Both the position numbers and the translations under genes were made by a program. Shown here piece after piece: positions 45,012 through 57,109 of a stretch of DNA of 64,000 bases (the first letter of the stretch is position 1; each line of letters starts with the position of its first letter). Source of the stretch: Paraspadella gotoi (lineage: Eukaryota > Chaetognatha); NCBI GenBank assembly GCA_051294375.1, contig CM119265.1, positions 20,464,672 to 20,528,671 of the forward strand, in the 5' to 3' direction. The notes beneath the pieces were generated by a model. The model did no database searches, was not told where the DNA came from, and saw only the letters and a program-made list of their open reading frames with translations.

Positions 45012-45434
45012 TCACGGTGTTCCACTAACAAATACCCACAAGGTACCTAACACAAAAGGCACACACGACGATAAATCTACCCAGAAAGTCAATTCGGAGC
45101 CTAGTGCCGCAAAGCAAGGGAGCGCAAACGTAACGGCCCGCAACGCTTGCCACTGAAAATGAAGACGGTCACACTTGTGCATGAAGGCGTCGCACCGACA
45201 GCGAGGGTGGGATGCTCCAGGATGATACTCCACGCCCCGGCGTACCGATCGCGCAGTGGCAGCTCTGCGCTGCCCTAACTTTGACCGCGGCTGCGTTCTT
45301 CCGTCTCCGTTGTGTCCCGAGACGTATTCGACAGTGATGGTTCTGGTTAAATGAAGTAATGGACCCGGCGAGATTCGAGATATTGCATCGACTGCCCCAG
45401 TGCCAAGTATGAAATGTGGTTTGTAAAATGACAA
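45012..45434 (-). CDS. 140-codon ORF, - strand (unrecognised)
   Basis: Opens at a TTG and ends at TGA on the - strand. Mixed composition: LGTGAVDAISRISPGPLL, YVSGHNGDGRTQPRSK, CDAFMHKCDRLHFQW, and a hydrophobic end FVLGTLWVFV. A second - strand frame from ATG at 45543 overlaps (124 codons). GGTATATATACTTTGG near 45500 is a TATA-like sequence on the same strand. High GC makes dual open frames more likely, so real coding is uncertain. Confidence 0.25.
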   Translation of the reverse strand: MSFYKPHFILGTGAVDAISRISPGPLLHLTRTITVEYVSGHNGDGRTQPRSKLGQRRAATARSVRRGVEYHPGASHPRCRCDAFMHKCDRLHFQWQALRAVTFALPCFAALGSELTFWVDLSSCVPFVLGTLWVFVSGTP

Positions 45435-46302
45435 GAGTTATATTATTACCTATTCTAGTGATATTATCGGTTGACGGTCCTCCATTAATCCTTCGCCAAA
45501 GTATATATACCGCAGAGTGATCTCCTCCGTCTGTGCATTTCACTTTCGATCCGTTAAGAAATCCCTACAGTGTCATACTCAATAATCTTTCACTCGCTCA
45601 ATCTTTCTGCTCCTCCAATCCTCTTTCTATCTTGGAACAATTCGTACAAAATACTCCAAATCGTTTATTTTTGTCTATGCCAAACGACGTCTTTATTCTT
45701 CTCTTCTCTACACGGTACGTGCTTCCTTCCGTTCTTTCGGGTCGTTCTTCCTTCAGCGCTGAATCATCACCTAAAAAATGTTTGGTAACCAATACATTTG
45801 ATGAAGTTTGGAACATCAAACCAGAAATAACATATTAGATTCTTCTCTCATATTAATCCGTCCTGTTACTAGGCAGTTCATATTTTTTATATTTAATTTT
45901 TCCTAGAATTCAGGCTCATATTTCGAAAGCTCGATGATCGCTGTCTTACACTAGTCGCAGTAAAAAGTAGCAGAGTATTGTGAATGGAGAAAATCGCACA
46001 CCGATTTTGGAATTTGCGAGATATCAAAATAACGTATCACTCTGCACACTAAGTTTTTGTCTGCGTGTAATGTTCATTTGTCTTCTCTCGTTTTATTATA
46101 TCTCATACCGTGCTTACCATTCCCTCTCGAGAACCGTCCCAAATCACGACTTTTTCCTCCCTCCTCTTTCCTCCCTCCTTTTTCCCGTGCCCTCGCAGGT
46201 CTCCTATCCTATATCTTCTAGAGTCTCCACTCCTGACTACCGTTGTCTGAGCATCTCAAAATATATAGGTTTGAGAAAATGCCACCAAGTCGACGCTAAT
46301 AG

Positions 46303-46569
46303 ATGTCGACACTTGCTCCCGGGTTCCTGCCCGTGTCCATGTTCGAAAAGCCAATTTTCCAAAACTGTGGCCTAGTTACGAGCCGCGAGTCAGTGTGGGC
46401 GCCCGAAACCAGAAGAAATACCTGTGACGAATCGAAATCACTCCCGGTTCATGTTGTCTCTCAGCGGCGAGCGATCCGCCTCCGACGTCACCAAGAGGAA
46501 GGATACCAAGCGCTCGTTCTCACGGTGTTGATGACCTTTTGTGTTATCCCGATCGATCGCCTTAGTTAA
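46303..46569 (+). CDS. 88-aa ORF (unrecognised)
   Basis: ATG at 46303, TAA at 46567-46569. Begins MSTLAPGFLPVSMFEKPIFQ, has a basic middle (SQRRAIRLRRHQEE) and a hydrophobic end (LVLTVLMTFCVIPI) like a single membrane helix. No promoter or splice evidence. Confidence 0.25.
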   Translation: MSTLAPGFLPVSMFEKPIFQNCGLVTSRESVWAPETRRNTCDESKSLPVHVVSQRRAIRLRRHQEEGYQALVLTVLMTFCVIPIDRLS

Positions 46570-47470
46570 ATTTTGCTTTGAAAACACCGTATTAACGTTA
46601 TCCGCAACTTCGTCAGTCGGGTTCCCGGGTGGGTAACCGTCTTCGGTCAGCCCAGCCCCGACGCTCCGCCTCCTCCGTTTTGTGCTTATTGTCCCTATTC
46701 ATTGGCAAGATCGTCTCTTTTTGGCCTCGAAGTAGAATTGCCGTTCACATTCGTAAAGGTTTGATTTAACCATCCTGTGTGTCAGCTTACAACTGTTATT
46801 CATTGGACAATCCAAAATTATCTCTATGAATATGTAACTATTGTAAATTTAATAATTCTCTCTACATTTGAAAAAGTTTATCGTTCCCCAAGGCGGATAA
46901 CTAGCATACTTCCGCGCCATAGATGGCTTCACTCGCTGTCTCGATGCGGCTGACTTGCGGCGATAGAGGAGATTTCTCATAAGACCTAAGGTTCAACTTC
47001 ATTTGTTGCGATAAACACCATCTGGTGCACATGTAGCCTTTCACGTTCTTTTAAAAAACCCAATAATTCAGGTACTGGTCATTTTTATCTACACCATAAG
47101 CTGTGGTATTCCATTACAAATATATGTTAAAAATTCTTGATATGATAATTCGTTAGTGCCAACTTAAGCACTAGACACCAGATAATGAACGCTTCTAGCT
47201 GAATTTGTCGAGTTCTCGATACACAAGGCCTGGCCTTATCGCAAATCGTGTTACGTCCTAGAGCATATGGTCGTGAGTGTCGCGATGAATAAAGTCCGCT
47301 CTAAGCTCAACCATCTCGAGAATCCTGCCCTTTGTTCCTGCGGCTAATATACCTTCAAAGACCCATATCTAATACGAATCACGGTAATCTAGTCAAATGT
47401 GACCCCTACAAACAGACCGTGAGTCCTTAAACTTTTACTAAATACTAAAGTAAACTCCACGAGTGTGAGA
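46570..47470. other. No gene seen
   Basis: AT-rich unique sequence with frequent stops. Confidence 0.5.
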
Positions 47471-47474
47471 CTCT

Positions 47475-47666
47475 GTGGCCGCGTCCCAAATAAAGAAGGC
47501 ATTGACCCGTTGCAGCTCGAAACACGAAAGAACGGAAGCCGAACATGTCCTCAAAAAACCACCCGAGACCCGCCGACAAAAGATCCAATATCCTGCCTTT
47601 TATATCGTCAGGAATATCTCAAAGGAAACCAATAAGTGTTCTCGTACTGTTATCGGGGTTCTGTAA
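47475..47666 (+). CDS. 63-codon ORF (unrecognised)
   Basis: GTG-initiated open frame to TAA at 47664-47666. Residues ASQIKKALTRCSSKHERTEA, then KKPPETRRQKIQYPAFYIVR. Normal-looking codon use, basic, no repeats. Could be an exon or a transposon fragment; no supporting signals. Confidence 0.2.
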   Translation: MAASQIKKALTRCSSKHERTEAEHVLKKPPETRRQKIQYPAFYIVRNISKETNKCSRTVIGVL

Positions 47667-47669
47667 CAA

Positions 47670-50150
47670 ACCAGTCACAAGTTGAGCGATTAAGATCTTA
47701 TAATAGCGACTCATGAGATAGGCAAAAGAGCAAAAAAAAAGATCAAAGAGGCAGAGACGCTTTAGTCGGTAGAGTGAGTTGTGGACAACGCGCTGTGTGT
47801 ATCCGCTATTATTGCTTCTCCTTTCTTTCTTTATTCGCTTTTTTTGTGTCTACATTGAGTTATTACGTCACTTCTTTTTCCCTATAGTTCTTATATAAGG
47901 TCTGTTTCTGTGGCCAGAAGTCAATCCAAATGTTTGAGATCTGTATGTGCGGATATATGATGAGTTCGAAGGCGGTTATCTTTATTCGGCTCGCTAATGG
48001 CAACGGCCATATGGTCCTGCTTGCCACTTTACCCGTAGGATTTGTGATTTTCTTTTTTTAACATTCACTCTTAATACTCATCATACTCTCACGCTCCATG
48101 TACTTTTTCTCTCACGTTTCTGGCTCCCTCTTCTTAATTGCTCTTCATCCCTACCTAAACACTATCCCATACGGAATCCGTTGTTATATTTCGCAATCCT
48201 TTCGCGTATCCTTCCGCTCCTGTCTTCCTTTGATCCTCACTGGCGAACAACTCTTCCTTATCTCCTCTCAGACTGTAGCGACGCCGATTATTCCGACCGT
48301 GTCGGGAAGAATATCCACAAGTCACTATTATTACCACCTCGTTTATTGAACGTCTCTTTTTATTCTGTGATAGGTACTCTTTGCTGTGATGCAAAATATT
48401 AGTTGAGTCAGATAGAACAAATTTTTATACACCGCCAGATCAATCGGAATCAAATATCATATATAAGTTGTTCAGGAAGAGTATGAGATAGAAAGCGCGG
48501 GCCTTGGAATAAATATACTGAAATTATTCTGGAGCCCAAAAGACAATGAATGCACTTAGATAACAATCTTACTTGAATGATCGATCGAAAAATATGTTTG
48601 AAACAAAAATGAAAGAGATAGAAAATGAATGAAAGAGATATAATTGTGTTAAAATGATGACATGTATTGACAAAAACAATGAATATAACTGATTGAATTT
48701 AAATGAATAAAACATTGAATTATTCGCCACTCTGAAGGAAAGCATACAGCAAATTCCATAATTTCGATTCCAGTAAAATTCCGATACCCGTTCGAGAGAG
48801 TTAATCCTCAAAGGGGATTTGACGGCCGAGTGGAACCAAGCCAAAAATTTTGGCGCGCTGAATATCTAGCGATTTGGAGGATTCAGATAGTCAGGGCGGA
48901 GGTAAAAAAAAAAAGAGAGACAAATGTATCAGGTGGCGAAAGCCATTCCGCTGGCCGAAGGATAGGTATCAGTGAGACTGCATTATTTTTTTTGTGTCAG
49001 GTATTCAATCACAAAACAATGAAATGTCAGGCTTAGTCAGATATATCATGGGTGCAGAATTTTTCCAATCCCTTCTCTATTCCCTCTATCACTCACATAG
49101 TGGTTTAACTGTTTAGTTGTTAGTTTTAGACGGTACATCGTCGGTATATTTACAGGGGCTCAGTTAACTTCATTGTATATGTGTTAAGTCGTTTTACATT
49201 TTGAGGCATAATCAGTAAAATGATGATCGATGTGGACGCAACCAGTTTCAACTGGACTAACATTCACCAACCGTATCAGCGCCATGTGCCGAGAGGCAAG
49301 TCGTTCGCTCCCAAACCCTAAGGCCGGGTTCTTGCCAGTGGTTCGTGCTGCAGTATAAGAGGACGGGGGCGCTGTAACTCCGCCCTGTAACATTGGTGTT
49401 ACCAGGCCCTTGATCGCGAGCTCAGGGCTGCTCTAATTTGAACGATTCTGTCGATGTAAACACCTTATCAAAATTTACTGTCGTCTTCAAAAACTATTTG
49501 TTTATTTAGCCATTGACAACCGAAAATTTAACCACACTAGTTTCTAGTACAACTTTTGTTCTTTACACTGATTACCCAGTGTCGTTAATCAGATTTTTCG
49601 CCGTATAGTAAGACGCGTCCACTTGACCGGAAGTTCCAATTTTACCGCCTAAACGGAGTTTTTTTGCCTTGCACTACTTAAGAAGCATTACTTATCAATA
49701 TTATTTTTCTTAAGCCAATTATTTAAAAAAATTTTATTTAAGAAAGAAAAAGAAAGGTTTTCCTCACTATATGGTCAAATAGTGGTCATTATAGTGCGTC
49801 AAACGTCTAACCTCCTCTAACCTCCTCTAACCTCTTCTAACCTCTTTCTAACCTGCCTTCTCACGTCTGGTCCTCGCATTGGAGGACGGACGGGCACACT
49901 TTCAAGTGCCGGCCGACCCAACATCGAGTTCACTCTTCCGTACGCCTAACAACTCGGGCAGGAATCCGCTTGCGCGAACCCAATGCCCATACCCCCAGTG
50001 GGGCGCCCGTGTCGAAACGGCACCGTGGGAAGTCACCGGAGTGCCCGCAGTGTAAGACGATGTGGGTTTTTGTTTGTTTCTGAAGCGAGATTGATCGGTA
50101 GGGGGGCCGAAGAGGGATGGGATGTTGTCGTTAGGAGAAGAAGATGTTCT
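47670..50150. other. Unassigned sequence
   Basis: Mostly AT-rich unique DNA. GC-rich islands at 49230-49440 and 49870-50050 have overlapping frames on both strands; one at 49980-50060 contains a CPQC pair (KSPECPQCKTMW). No splice pair or recognised domain. Confidence 0.4.
49806..49854. repeat. 10-bp tandem repeat TCTAACCTCC
   Basis: Five units (two TCTAACCTCC, two TCTAACCTCT, one longer). The reverse complement contains AGGTTAG, a telomere-like word. Confidence 0.9.
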
Positions 50151-50159
50151 GAGAGTTGA

Positions 50160-50480
50160 GAGAGAGAGAGAGAGAGCAGAGAGAGAAGAGAGAGAGAGAT
50201 GAGAGCATGAGAGAGAAGAGAGAGAGAGAGCAGAATTAAATAGGGTAACGTTTACTCGCCCAAACGTTGCCGGATTAACTTTCTTGACATTAAAATCATG
50301 ACTTTAACGCTTATCTACTTGTCCACGATGTTATATTACGATAAAAAGATGGCCCAAGGGGATGATGAAATATTCTTCCTTCTCTCTTTCTTCTTCTCCC
50401 TCCTCTCTCTCTCCCTTCTCTCTTCCCTCTCTCCTCTCTCTCCTCTCTCTCTCCTGCTCTCTCTCTCTCTCTCTCTCTGC
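50160..50480 (-). repeat. Inverted copy of the 33.1-33.37-kb segment
   Basis: (GA)n, AATTAAAT, CGCCCAAACGTTGCCGGATT, CGATAAAAAGA and GGGATGATGAAATATT occur in reverse-complement order relative to 33175-33330, followed by (CT)n as expected. Confidence 0.75.
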
Positions 50481-50693
50481 CCTCTCTCTCGTCACTCAAT
50501 TTTCAAATACCGGGGCATTGGCCGTCTACGAATTTTTTCATATGACTGGGTAAAGGATGTAAAAGATCATATTGATTGTTTTTCTTTCATAATGTTAATG
50601 TCATTTTTGAGATCGAAAAAAGTCAGACCTGTTCTTTCTTTTATATTCCAAATCGGGCGAACTTGGGAGTTGGCAGCAGACGCTACAGAGGCT

Positions 50694-50694
<1 letters not shown>

Positions 50695-50727
<33 letters not shown>
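50695..50727. repeat. (GA)n microsatellite
   Basis: About 16 GA units. The flanks (50500-50690 and 50730-51100) are AT-rich without a gene. Confidence 0.95.
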
Positions 50728-50731
<4 letters not shown>

Positions 50732-51109
50732 AATAAAATTCACACGTGACTTTTTTATCATTCATTTTTCTTCTCTTTTTTTAACTACTGATTAAAAAAA
50801 ATTTGTATTTTTGATTTTATTTTTAACCAAGTTAAAGAAATTGTACTAGTTTATCAAAACCGGCTATAGAAGTCCAGTCCAATCAAAATTCGTTCTGTTT
50901 ATTGGTAATGTAGAAAAATTGTATTTATTTTTTAGTATTAATAAGTTTAAACTTGTAAGATAATTTTTCATAAATAACATTCGGGTTAGCAGTAAGGAAT
51001 TGAATGAAATTAAAAGAAGTGGAATGAAAAGACTAAGAAAAACATGGAAATGATGAGAGAGGCAACCAAAAAAAATGGAGAAAAATAGAAAAGAACAAAA
51101 AAAGGCCAC

Positions 51110-51290
51110 ATTTTTCTAAGTTCCCTATTTCAGTTAAAATACTAGGTTATGTGTTAATAGTATTATGGGTTTGGTTTGTGATTATGGTTAGGTTAGAATT
51201 TGGTTAAGGTTTACAGTTAGGGGATAAGTTCAGGAATTCTAGTTTAGGATAAGGTTATATATTTGAGTTAAAATTAAGTTCAGGAGTTAG
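51110..51290 (-). repeat. Telomere-like degenerate GGTTAGG repeat, inverted relative to 14.8 kb
   Basis: Spaced GGTTAGGTTAG, GTTAAGG and GTTAGGGG words. Its reverse complement shares phrases such as AAATTCTAACC and ACAAACC with 14740-14800, in order. Confidence 0.5.
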
Positions 51291-51493
51291 GAACAGAAAC
51301 GAAACGTTTTCGGAAAATAATACCATAAAAACATGAGGGAGAACGAAAAAGATGAAAGAAAAAGAAATGAAGTAGAAAAACGAAAGAAGGAGATAAAAAT
51401 GACGAGAAGGAGAACGAGAGAAAAAAAGGGAGAATAGATTCCCAGAAGATTTCACGTGCTTTTTGTCACCATCGAGTTTCGACCTTAAAACAG

Positions 51494-51521
51494 TCGACGA
51501 CGACGACGACGACGACGACGA
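51494..51521. repeat. (GAC)n
   Basis: Nine GAC units. Further GAC words occur to 51595. 51600-51900 is AT-rich without a gene. Confidence 0.9.
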
Positions 51522-51919
51522 CAAATCTGATGTCACGAGAGACTAACGAAAGACGAGACGACAACAACGAATACGACAGTGACGACGACGACGCAAAAAA
51601 TCAGAACGATTACATCATTAATGATAAACAATTTGGACGAAATAAGACAAAGGAGAATTTCAGCCTTTATTTTTGACATTAAGTAAATACGAGTGTAGAA
51701 TATTCAAATGCTCAGTAAGAAATTCGTTATAAATGAGCAACAAAAAAAATTGTGAAACTTTTCAAAATTGGTTGTAATTGGATAGAGAAATCTTGAAACG
51801 GACCCCGTTCGGACAACAGCTCAAATTTTTTTTTAAATTTCAACTTTATTCTTTGTTCGCATATTCTTCTTTATTCTTCGTTTCTCTTCTTCGCTAATCC
51901 TAAACAAGTGAATTTTCTC

Positions 51920-52301
51920 TCGTGACGGATTCTGTCCCGTTAGCCCGTGTCCTTCTCCCGAGCGAAAACCTCCTCCTCTTTCTCTTTCTCCTCCTCCTCC
52001 TCCTCCTCCTGACTCCTCCTCTTCTCCCTTTCCTCGATTTCGTCATCAGCTATATATTTCTCTCTCTCTCATCTCTCTCTCTCTTCTCATCTCGACTCTC
52101 TCTCTCCTCTCTCTTCTCTCTTCATCTCGTCTCTCTCTCCTCCGCTCCTCTTCTCTTCTTCTCTTTCTCATTCTGTGACACAGAATCTTCTCCTCGCAAC
52201 GTTTTTTTTTTCTTCTTTTTTTTTCTCCACTTATCTCCTTTTTTTTCGTCACTCAGACTCGTTTTCTTTTCGCCCATCGATTGACGTCGCTTTCTTTCTT
52301 G

Positions 52302-52400
<99 letters not shown>

Positions 52401-52410
52401 TATTTTTATA
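51920..52410. repeat. CTC/CT low complexity and (TTTC)n
   Basis: CTCCTC and CT blocks to 52160, then about 28 TTTC units at 52291-52402. Confidence 0.9.
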
Positions 52411-53500
52411 CTTTAATCACTTCCTAAGCATTTTATTTCGTTTTTAGTTCAAATTATGTTTTTTGAAAACTATTTTTCCCCTTCATCGATCTATATTTTT
52501 TGGTTTGCTATATTTTTAATCAATAAGTCATAGTACTGCATTATTTTGATTTATTTTTTCAGGATTATTCTCAGCAAACCTCTCTTCTTACTTTTCTAGT
52601 GATTTTTTTGTTTCACTCTTTATTCTTTTCACTTTTTTCCTATTTTTACTTTATTTTGTTTTTTCTTTTTGACCAGAAATATATTCATGTTCCACTCAGT
52701 CTTTCCTAATCTTATCAGAGTTTTCTCCTTTTCCTTTCTGTGACTTTCTTTCCCTCTTGAAAAATGTTACCCTTTTTTTTTCCTGTCGTTCCTCATATTC
52801 ATTGTCTCTCTCGGATCTCTCTCTCTCTCTCTCTCTCTCATCTCATCTCTCTCTCTCTCTCTCTCTCTCTCTAGCCTCCCTTTCTTTTTCACATTCATTG
52901 AGATTTTCCAATTTTCACCGCCGACTAATTTTGAGTTCAATCTCAAAAAAAGAAGAAAAAAGATATAATACTTTTTTCTCCCTTATTTCGATTCAGTTCC
53001 TTTTATAATCTTTTATTTCCTTCCATTTTTTTTCATTCGAAAAAGATGCTGGATATTTTTTTTATATATTTTTTAGAGCAGCTGTTTTCGTGACATCAGT
53101 TTTTAGCTATTGCTATTGTTTCCTTCGGTTCCACGGAGAAAATTAATGTTTCATTTTGTTTTTTTTTTCCTGAAAGGAGAAACTTGATTAAAACAAAAAT
53201 TCCTCAGTGAAACAATAGAACAAAAGAAACCGAATCGAAAAACGTTTAGCGACGAGAGAAATGATAAAAAAAGAATATAACAAATCAAAAAGTAATAATA
53301 AAACAATAATTTAAAACAAAAACGCTAACGCTGAAGAACGGGGCAAGGTGCAAATCGCCGGCCATAATAGTAAATAATTGCGAGTGCCTTTTTACCAAAA
53401 AAAAAAAAAAAAAAAAGAATCAATAAAAATACTTCAAAAATAATTAAACAACGCGAAAAAGTTTGAATAAAAAATTTAAAACAACATTTGCTTCACTTGT
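52410..53500. other. T- and A-rich, no gene seen
   Basis: (CT)n at 52817-52872. TTTATTTTTTCAG at 52551-52563 is acceptor-like, but no open frame follows. Confidence 0.5.
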
Positions 53501-53521
53501 TCAACTCTTTCACTCTTTTAG

Positions 53522-53543
53522 CTACGCACGTAACTTTTCAAAG
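53522..53543 (+). CDS. Possible 22-nt micro-exon
   Basis: A textbook acceptor (AACTCTTTCACTCTTTTAG, ending 53521) and a strong donor (AAAG|GTAAGA, from 53544) enclose 22 nt. In the only stop-free phase it encodes Tyr-Ala-Arg-Asn-Phe-Ser-Lys after one leading base. Flanking exons were not found, so it may be a chance pairing. Confidence 0.25.
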
Positions 53544-53598
53544 GTAAGAAACTAGTTTTAGTTGGTGGGAGCTGTTGCGAACTTTGCTCGGAGAATGA

Positions 53599-53622
53599 GA
53601 GAGAGGGAGAGAGAGGGAGAGA

Positions 53623-53662
<40 letters not shown>

Positions 53663-53668
53663 GAGATA
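53599..53668. repeat. (GA)n with GGA slips
   Basis: GAGAGAGGGAGAGAGAGG phase slips, then uninterrupted GA. Confidence 0.95.
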
Positions 53669-53699
53669 GAACGTGAAAATGTGACACTCGTCCCTCGGG

Positions 53700-54890
53700 G
53701 CAGCCGGCCCGGGTGAAACAATTAAAAATGAAAGATAATAAAGATAAGGAGGGGGAAGAGGAAGAGTTGTTCTTTAAAAAAAAAGTGGATGAGCATAAAG
53801 AAGAGTGAGAACTTCACTTTTATTCACTTTTATTCACTTTTTTTTTACGCTGACATTCAAAGCCACATCTTTTCTCGTTTTTCTTTGACCTGCGAAATTT
53901 ATAATCTGCGAAACAGAAAAATCCTTTTTGGGTGAATCTTTTAATCTTGGCTTTAAAATCTATTCCCTAGAATCTATTACTTATAATTAATCATTAATAA
54001 TTATTCTAAAACGCTCCCTATTTGAAATTATATTTTTTGTCATAATTTGTTTTAATGACACCTTATGTGGTTGGTAGTGGCTACATAACGATTTTCTATA
54101 AATAAAAACACCAGAATATTTGTAACAATAAAATTTATCGAAAATAAACTAGAACTGGTTTGCCAAAGATTGCATTCTCGTATTTATGCAATGAGCTGAG
54201 AATGAATTAAACGAAAAATTATTAAACTATATTAAAGCCATAAAAAACACGAAATTCTTCTTGAAGACGTCAAATTTTGAGCTGAACAATTGTGAACTTG
54301 ACTTTTTCTGTCACTGAGATCAATTCTTATCTCATTCAAGTTGAATTTTTTATTCGAAACTTTTTTTTCCGTTCTTCGATCCTCTCCAGAACCGAACAGC
54401 TCAGTTATATATTCACAAAACAACGAGATTTATTATCGAATTTTATAAATATTAATAATGTGATACGTTCTCGTCAATAGACTGAAAACTGAAGAATAAA
54501 TCGAAAAATAAACTTTAAAAATATTTACTAGTACGTAGATTGCGGCTTACATAGTAAAACTAATAATATTACGATTTTCATAACTTGGTATTGGTAATAA
54601 TACAATTACTTTGGTTGTTTAACAATTCCAAACACGATTTCTTCCTCAGGTCGGCACTGAATGTTATTCGGCTCATCTTCGTTTTTCACGTCCTGATTTT
54701 GCATCAATTAAGACAAATTAAAAAAAAAACACAAACAAAAGTGAATCGATTTAACCTCCGCGGCAAACACGAGTAAAAAAAAAAAACAAACGAGGAAAAG
54801 AGAGAACTAAAAACCAAATCCCTTAAAAGAGGGACGAGAAACTCATTTCGTAATATCCTTTTCTTTCACTTGATTTTCTTTTTCTTTTTT
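53700..54890. other. AT-rich, no gene seen
   Basis: Short frames only. Ends in a long T-rich tract that forms the acceptor at 54897. Confidence 0.5.
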
Positions 54891-54897
54891 TTTCTAG

Positions 54898-55140
54898 CGT
54901 TTTACGGGTCCCATCGCTTGTACACCCACCCAATACCCCCCTTTCCCCTACGGGCCCCGTGGGCCGCCCGGATTTTTCTGGCACGATTTGGTCCCCAGGG
55001 TAGAAAAGGCGAAGCGAATGAAACGTCATTTCCGATCTGGGGGGATTCTTTTGGGGGGGGGCGGACCTAGGGGGGGGAAACCAATTCAGGGACGACGGGC
55101 TTTTGATTTCGGGGTTAGAAGCGCAAAGAAACGAAATTGA
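54898..55140 (+). CDS. Putative terminal exon, 80 codons (unrecognised)
   Basis: Starts after a very strong acceptor (TTCTTTTTTTTTCTAG) and stays open to TGA at 55138-55140. Residues: RFTGPIACTPTQYPPF, GPRGPPGFFWHDLVPRVEK, AKRMKRHFRSGGIL, a Gly-rich run over poly-G, then FGVRSAKKRN-stop. The inverted arm (59079-59320, - strand) keeps GPRGPPGFFWHDLVPRVEK and the same end despite indels in C and G runs. GPRGPPG recalls a collagen triplet but is too short to call. Function unknown. Confidence 0.4.
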   Translation, partial: RFTGPIACTPTQYPPFPYGPRGPPGFFWHDLVPRVEKAKRMKRHFRSGGILLGGGGPRGGKPIQGRRAFDFGVRSAKKRN

Positions 55141-55940
55141 AGCGTTCGAGTGGCTTAGGTTTTGTTATTTTCATCTACTTCGTTCATGCATAGTGCACAA
55201 AGGCGAAGCTAGATTATTTTGATAACGCATTTTCTTTTTCCCGTGGAATTGAATTGGCGATATAGAAATAATAATGGCAATAATAATATTGAGATATTGT
55301 CGATGAATAATAGATGATGGATTTTTTCATAAAAGAACGCGTTCTCCTGTTATGTATTTTCAAGATTATCCAGCATTTTACGATTAAGAACGAATACTTT
55401 TTATGATTTTTTTAAAAGCTGTTATTGTGACACGCCATTGACATTTTTCCCCGACTTGGACACAAATCGTTTTTTGGATCGTGACTCTTTCTCTGCATCA
55501 ATTTAATTCCATTTAATCGCTTCTCGAATAAAATTTAAACTTTATCTCTTGCGGATATTAAAGTGACAACTTTTTTTTACAAACTTCACTTTTTTCGCCC
55601 AAGGTCTATGTGTTTTATTTAAAACTTTTCATTTCCGATATTTAAGCCCTCGTAGTAATAAAGGATAAAGGATAGTTCCCTCGAAAGTGATATGCCCTAA
55701 TCCCTAATAATATTTTCCAGCCCACTTTTTCCACCACCCTACTACATCCACGACATCGTCCGAATCATCTCTCCCCCCCCGTCCCCCTCTCGTAATATCC
55801 CACCCCATTACATTTTCCCATAATCACACTCTCTCTCTTCTCTCTCTCCCCCTTAAGGCTGCCGAGGTTTTGTTTACGTTTTCCGTTTACCTCAAACATT
55901 CGTGAAGTATTTTGTTGCTTCGCCTTCCGTCGAACCAATG
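55141..55940. other. AT-rich flank inside palindrome arm
   Basis: No frame over 50 codons. C-rich CCCCCCCCGTCCCCC near 55771 and (CT) at 55829-55850. Confidence 0.5.
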
Positions 55941-55996
55941 GAGTTTTTTTTTTTTTTTTTTTTTTTTTTGTCGCATCGGTCTATTCGCAGGCGCCG

Positions 55997-56180
55997 ATGC
56001 GGTCTTCTGCGGCGGCCGATGCGTCTTTAGGCGGCGCCCAAGTAATGACGCCCGAGACGACGGGGCGACGAAAATCGGTCGCCTTCAAAACTTTTTGGCG
56101 TCGTCGTCGTCGTCGTCGTCGTCGTCGGCGTCGCGTCCGTCGATGGGCAGAAAATGGAAAGAAGGAAGACGCTTTTTCCC
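55997..56180 (+). CDS. Possible ORF start, Ala/Thr-rich then CGT repeat
   Basis: ATG at 55997 gives MRSSAAADASLGGAQVMTPE and TTGRRKSVAFKTFWRR before a (CGT)n Arg run. The matching stretch in the other arm is shifted out of frame. The opposite strand reads LKATDFRRPVVSGVIT and APPKDASAAAEDR over the same bases, so strand is undecided. Confidence 0.2.
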
Positions 56181-56222
56181 TCTCTCTCTCACTTTTGGCT
56201 CCCACTCTCTCTTTTTCCGTCT

Positions 56223-56251
56223 CTATCTCGGTCTTTCTCTCGTTCTTTCCG

Positions 56252-56321
<70 letters not shown>

Positions 56322-56558
56322 TGGTTCGCCAGCCAACCAAGTTCCGCTTCTCGCGTGACGTCGGAAGGAAAAATTGCAAATCAGGCGGAAGGCCTCGCCG
56401 TCTTTCTTTGTTTTTCCTTCGATTCGCCGACGATGTGAACGACGGGTGTGAACGTCTTCCTGAGCGTCGTTGTGAACGTCGTCGTGAACGTTGTTGTGAA
56501 CGCAGGTTCCTGGGCCAAAGTTGATCTTCTTTTCTCCTTCGCGTTTGGATTCCTTCAA
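56223..56558 (-). CDS. Possible - strand ORF with VHNN-type repeats
   Basis: The frame opens at TTG (56558) and is open further upstream to about 56630. It reads LKESKREGEKKINFGPGTC, then four-residue units VHNN, VHDD, VHND, AQED, VHTR from a 12-bp DNA repeat, then RRSHRRRIEGKTKK, FRLICNFSFRRHARSG, and ends in Arg-Glu from (GA)n. The other arm (57625-57993, + strand) keeps GEKKINFGPGTCVHNNVHD before diverging through indels. No start or splice site fixed; family unknown. Confidence 0.3.
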
Positions 56559-56605
56559 GATCGGAAATTCTTCACGAATTTTTTTCCCTTTTTTTCTTTC
56601 TCTCT

Positions 56606-56908
56606 TTTTTTTTGTTTCCCTTTACGAAAGAAATTCGGCCTTAATTTTCTGCGATTGAGTCTGCTTACCGTTGCTAGGAAGACGATAGAATCACCTCTTC
56701 AGCAATCAGAGGAAAAAAGAGAGACGAAAGACTGACTGACTCCCGAAACAGAANNNNNNNNNNNNNNNNNNNNNNNNNGTTTCCTTTACGAAAAATCGCC
56801 TTAATTTTTTCTGCCGCTCTGAGTCTGCTTCCGTTTAGGAAGGACGATTAGAATCACCTTCAGAATCAGAGGAAAAAGGAGAGAAAGACTGACTGACTCC
56901 GAAACAGA
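56606..56908. other. Direct duplication around a 25-N gap
   Basis: 56623-56752 and 56779-56908 are the same sequence with indels (GAGTCTGCTTCCG or GAGTCTGCTTACCG, AGAATCACC or TAGAATCACC, GACTGACTGACTCC) on either side of 25 Ns at 56754-56778. Confidence 0.9.
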
Positions 56909-57109
56909 GAAGATAAAAAAAAGATCGATAAAGATCTTCCCCTTCAATTCGGTCTTACAACAGTTTTTCTCTTTTGAAACAAAGAGGAAGAAATCAGTTG
57001 CTCGAAACGAAAAAAGTCGCGACTCGGAAAATCCCACACTATATATATATATTACCGAAAGTAATTTTCCAGTTAAATTCGTTCGATTTATCGGAGAATC
57101 CTGCTCCCC

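Larger units (their letters stand above)
54897..56605. repeat. Left arm of palindrome 3
   Basis: Inverted counterpart of 57594-59321. Anchors: GGGTCCCATCGCTTGTAC (54907) against GTACAAGCGATGGGACCC (about 59298), GGCACGATTTGGTCCCCAGG, a T26 run (55944-55969) against A33 (58245-58277), and GATCAACTTTGGCCCAGG near 56515 and 57677. Differences are mostly homopolymer lengths. Confidence 0.9.

Noticed and set aside
54898-55140. Collagen exon because of GPRGPPG
   Set aside because: Only two Gly-X-Y triplets; the rest of the frame is not collagen-like.
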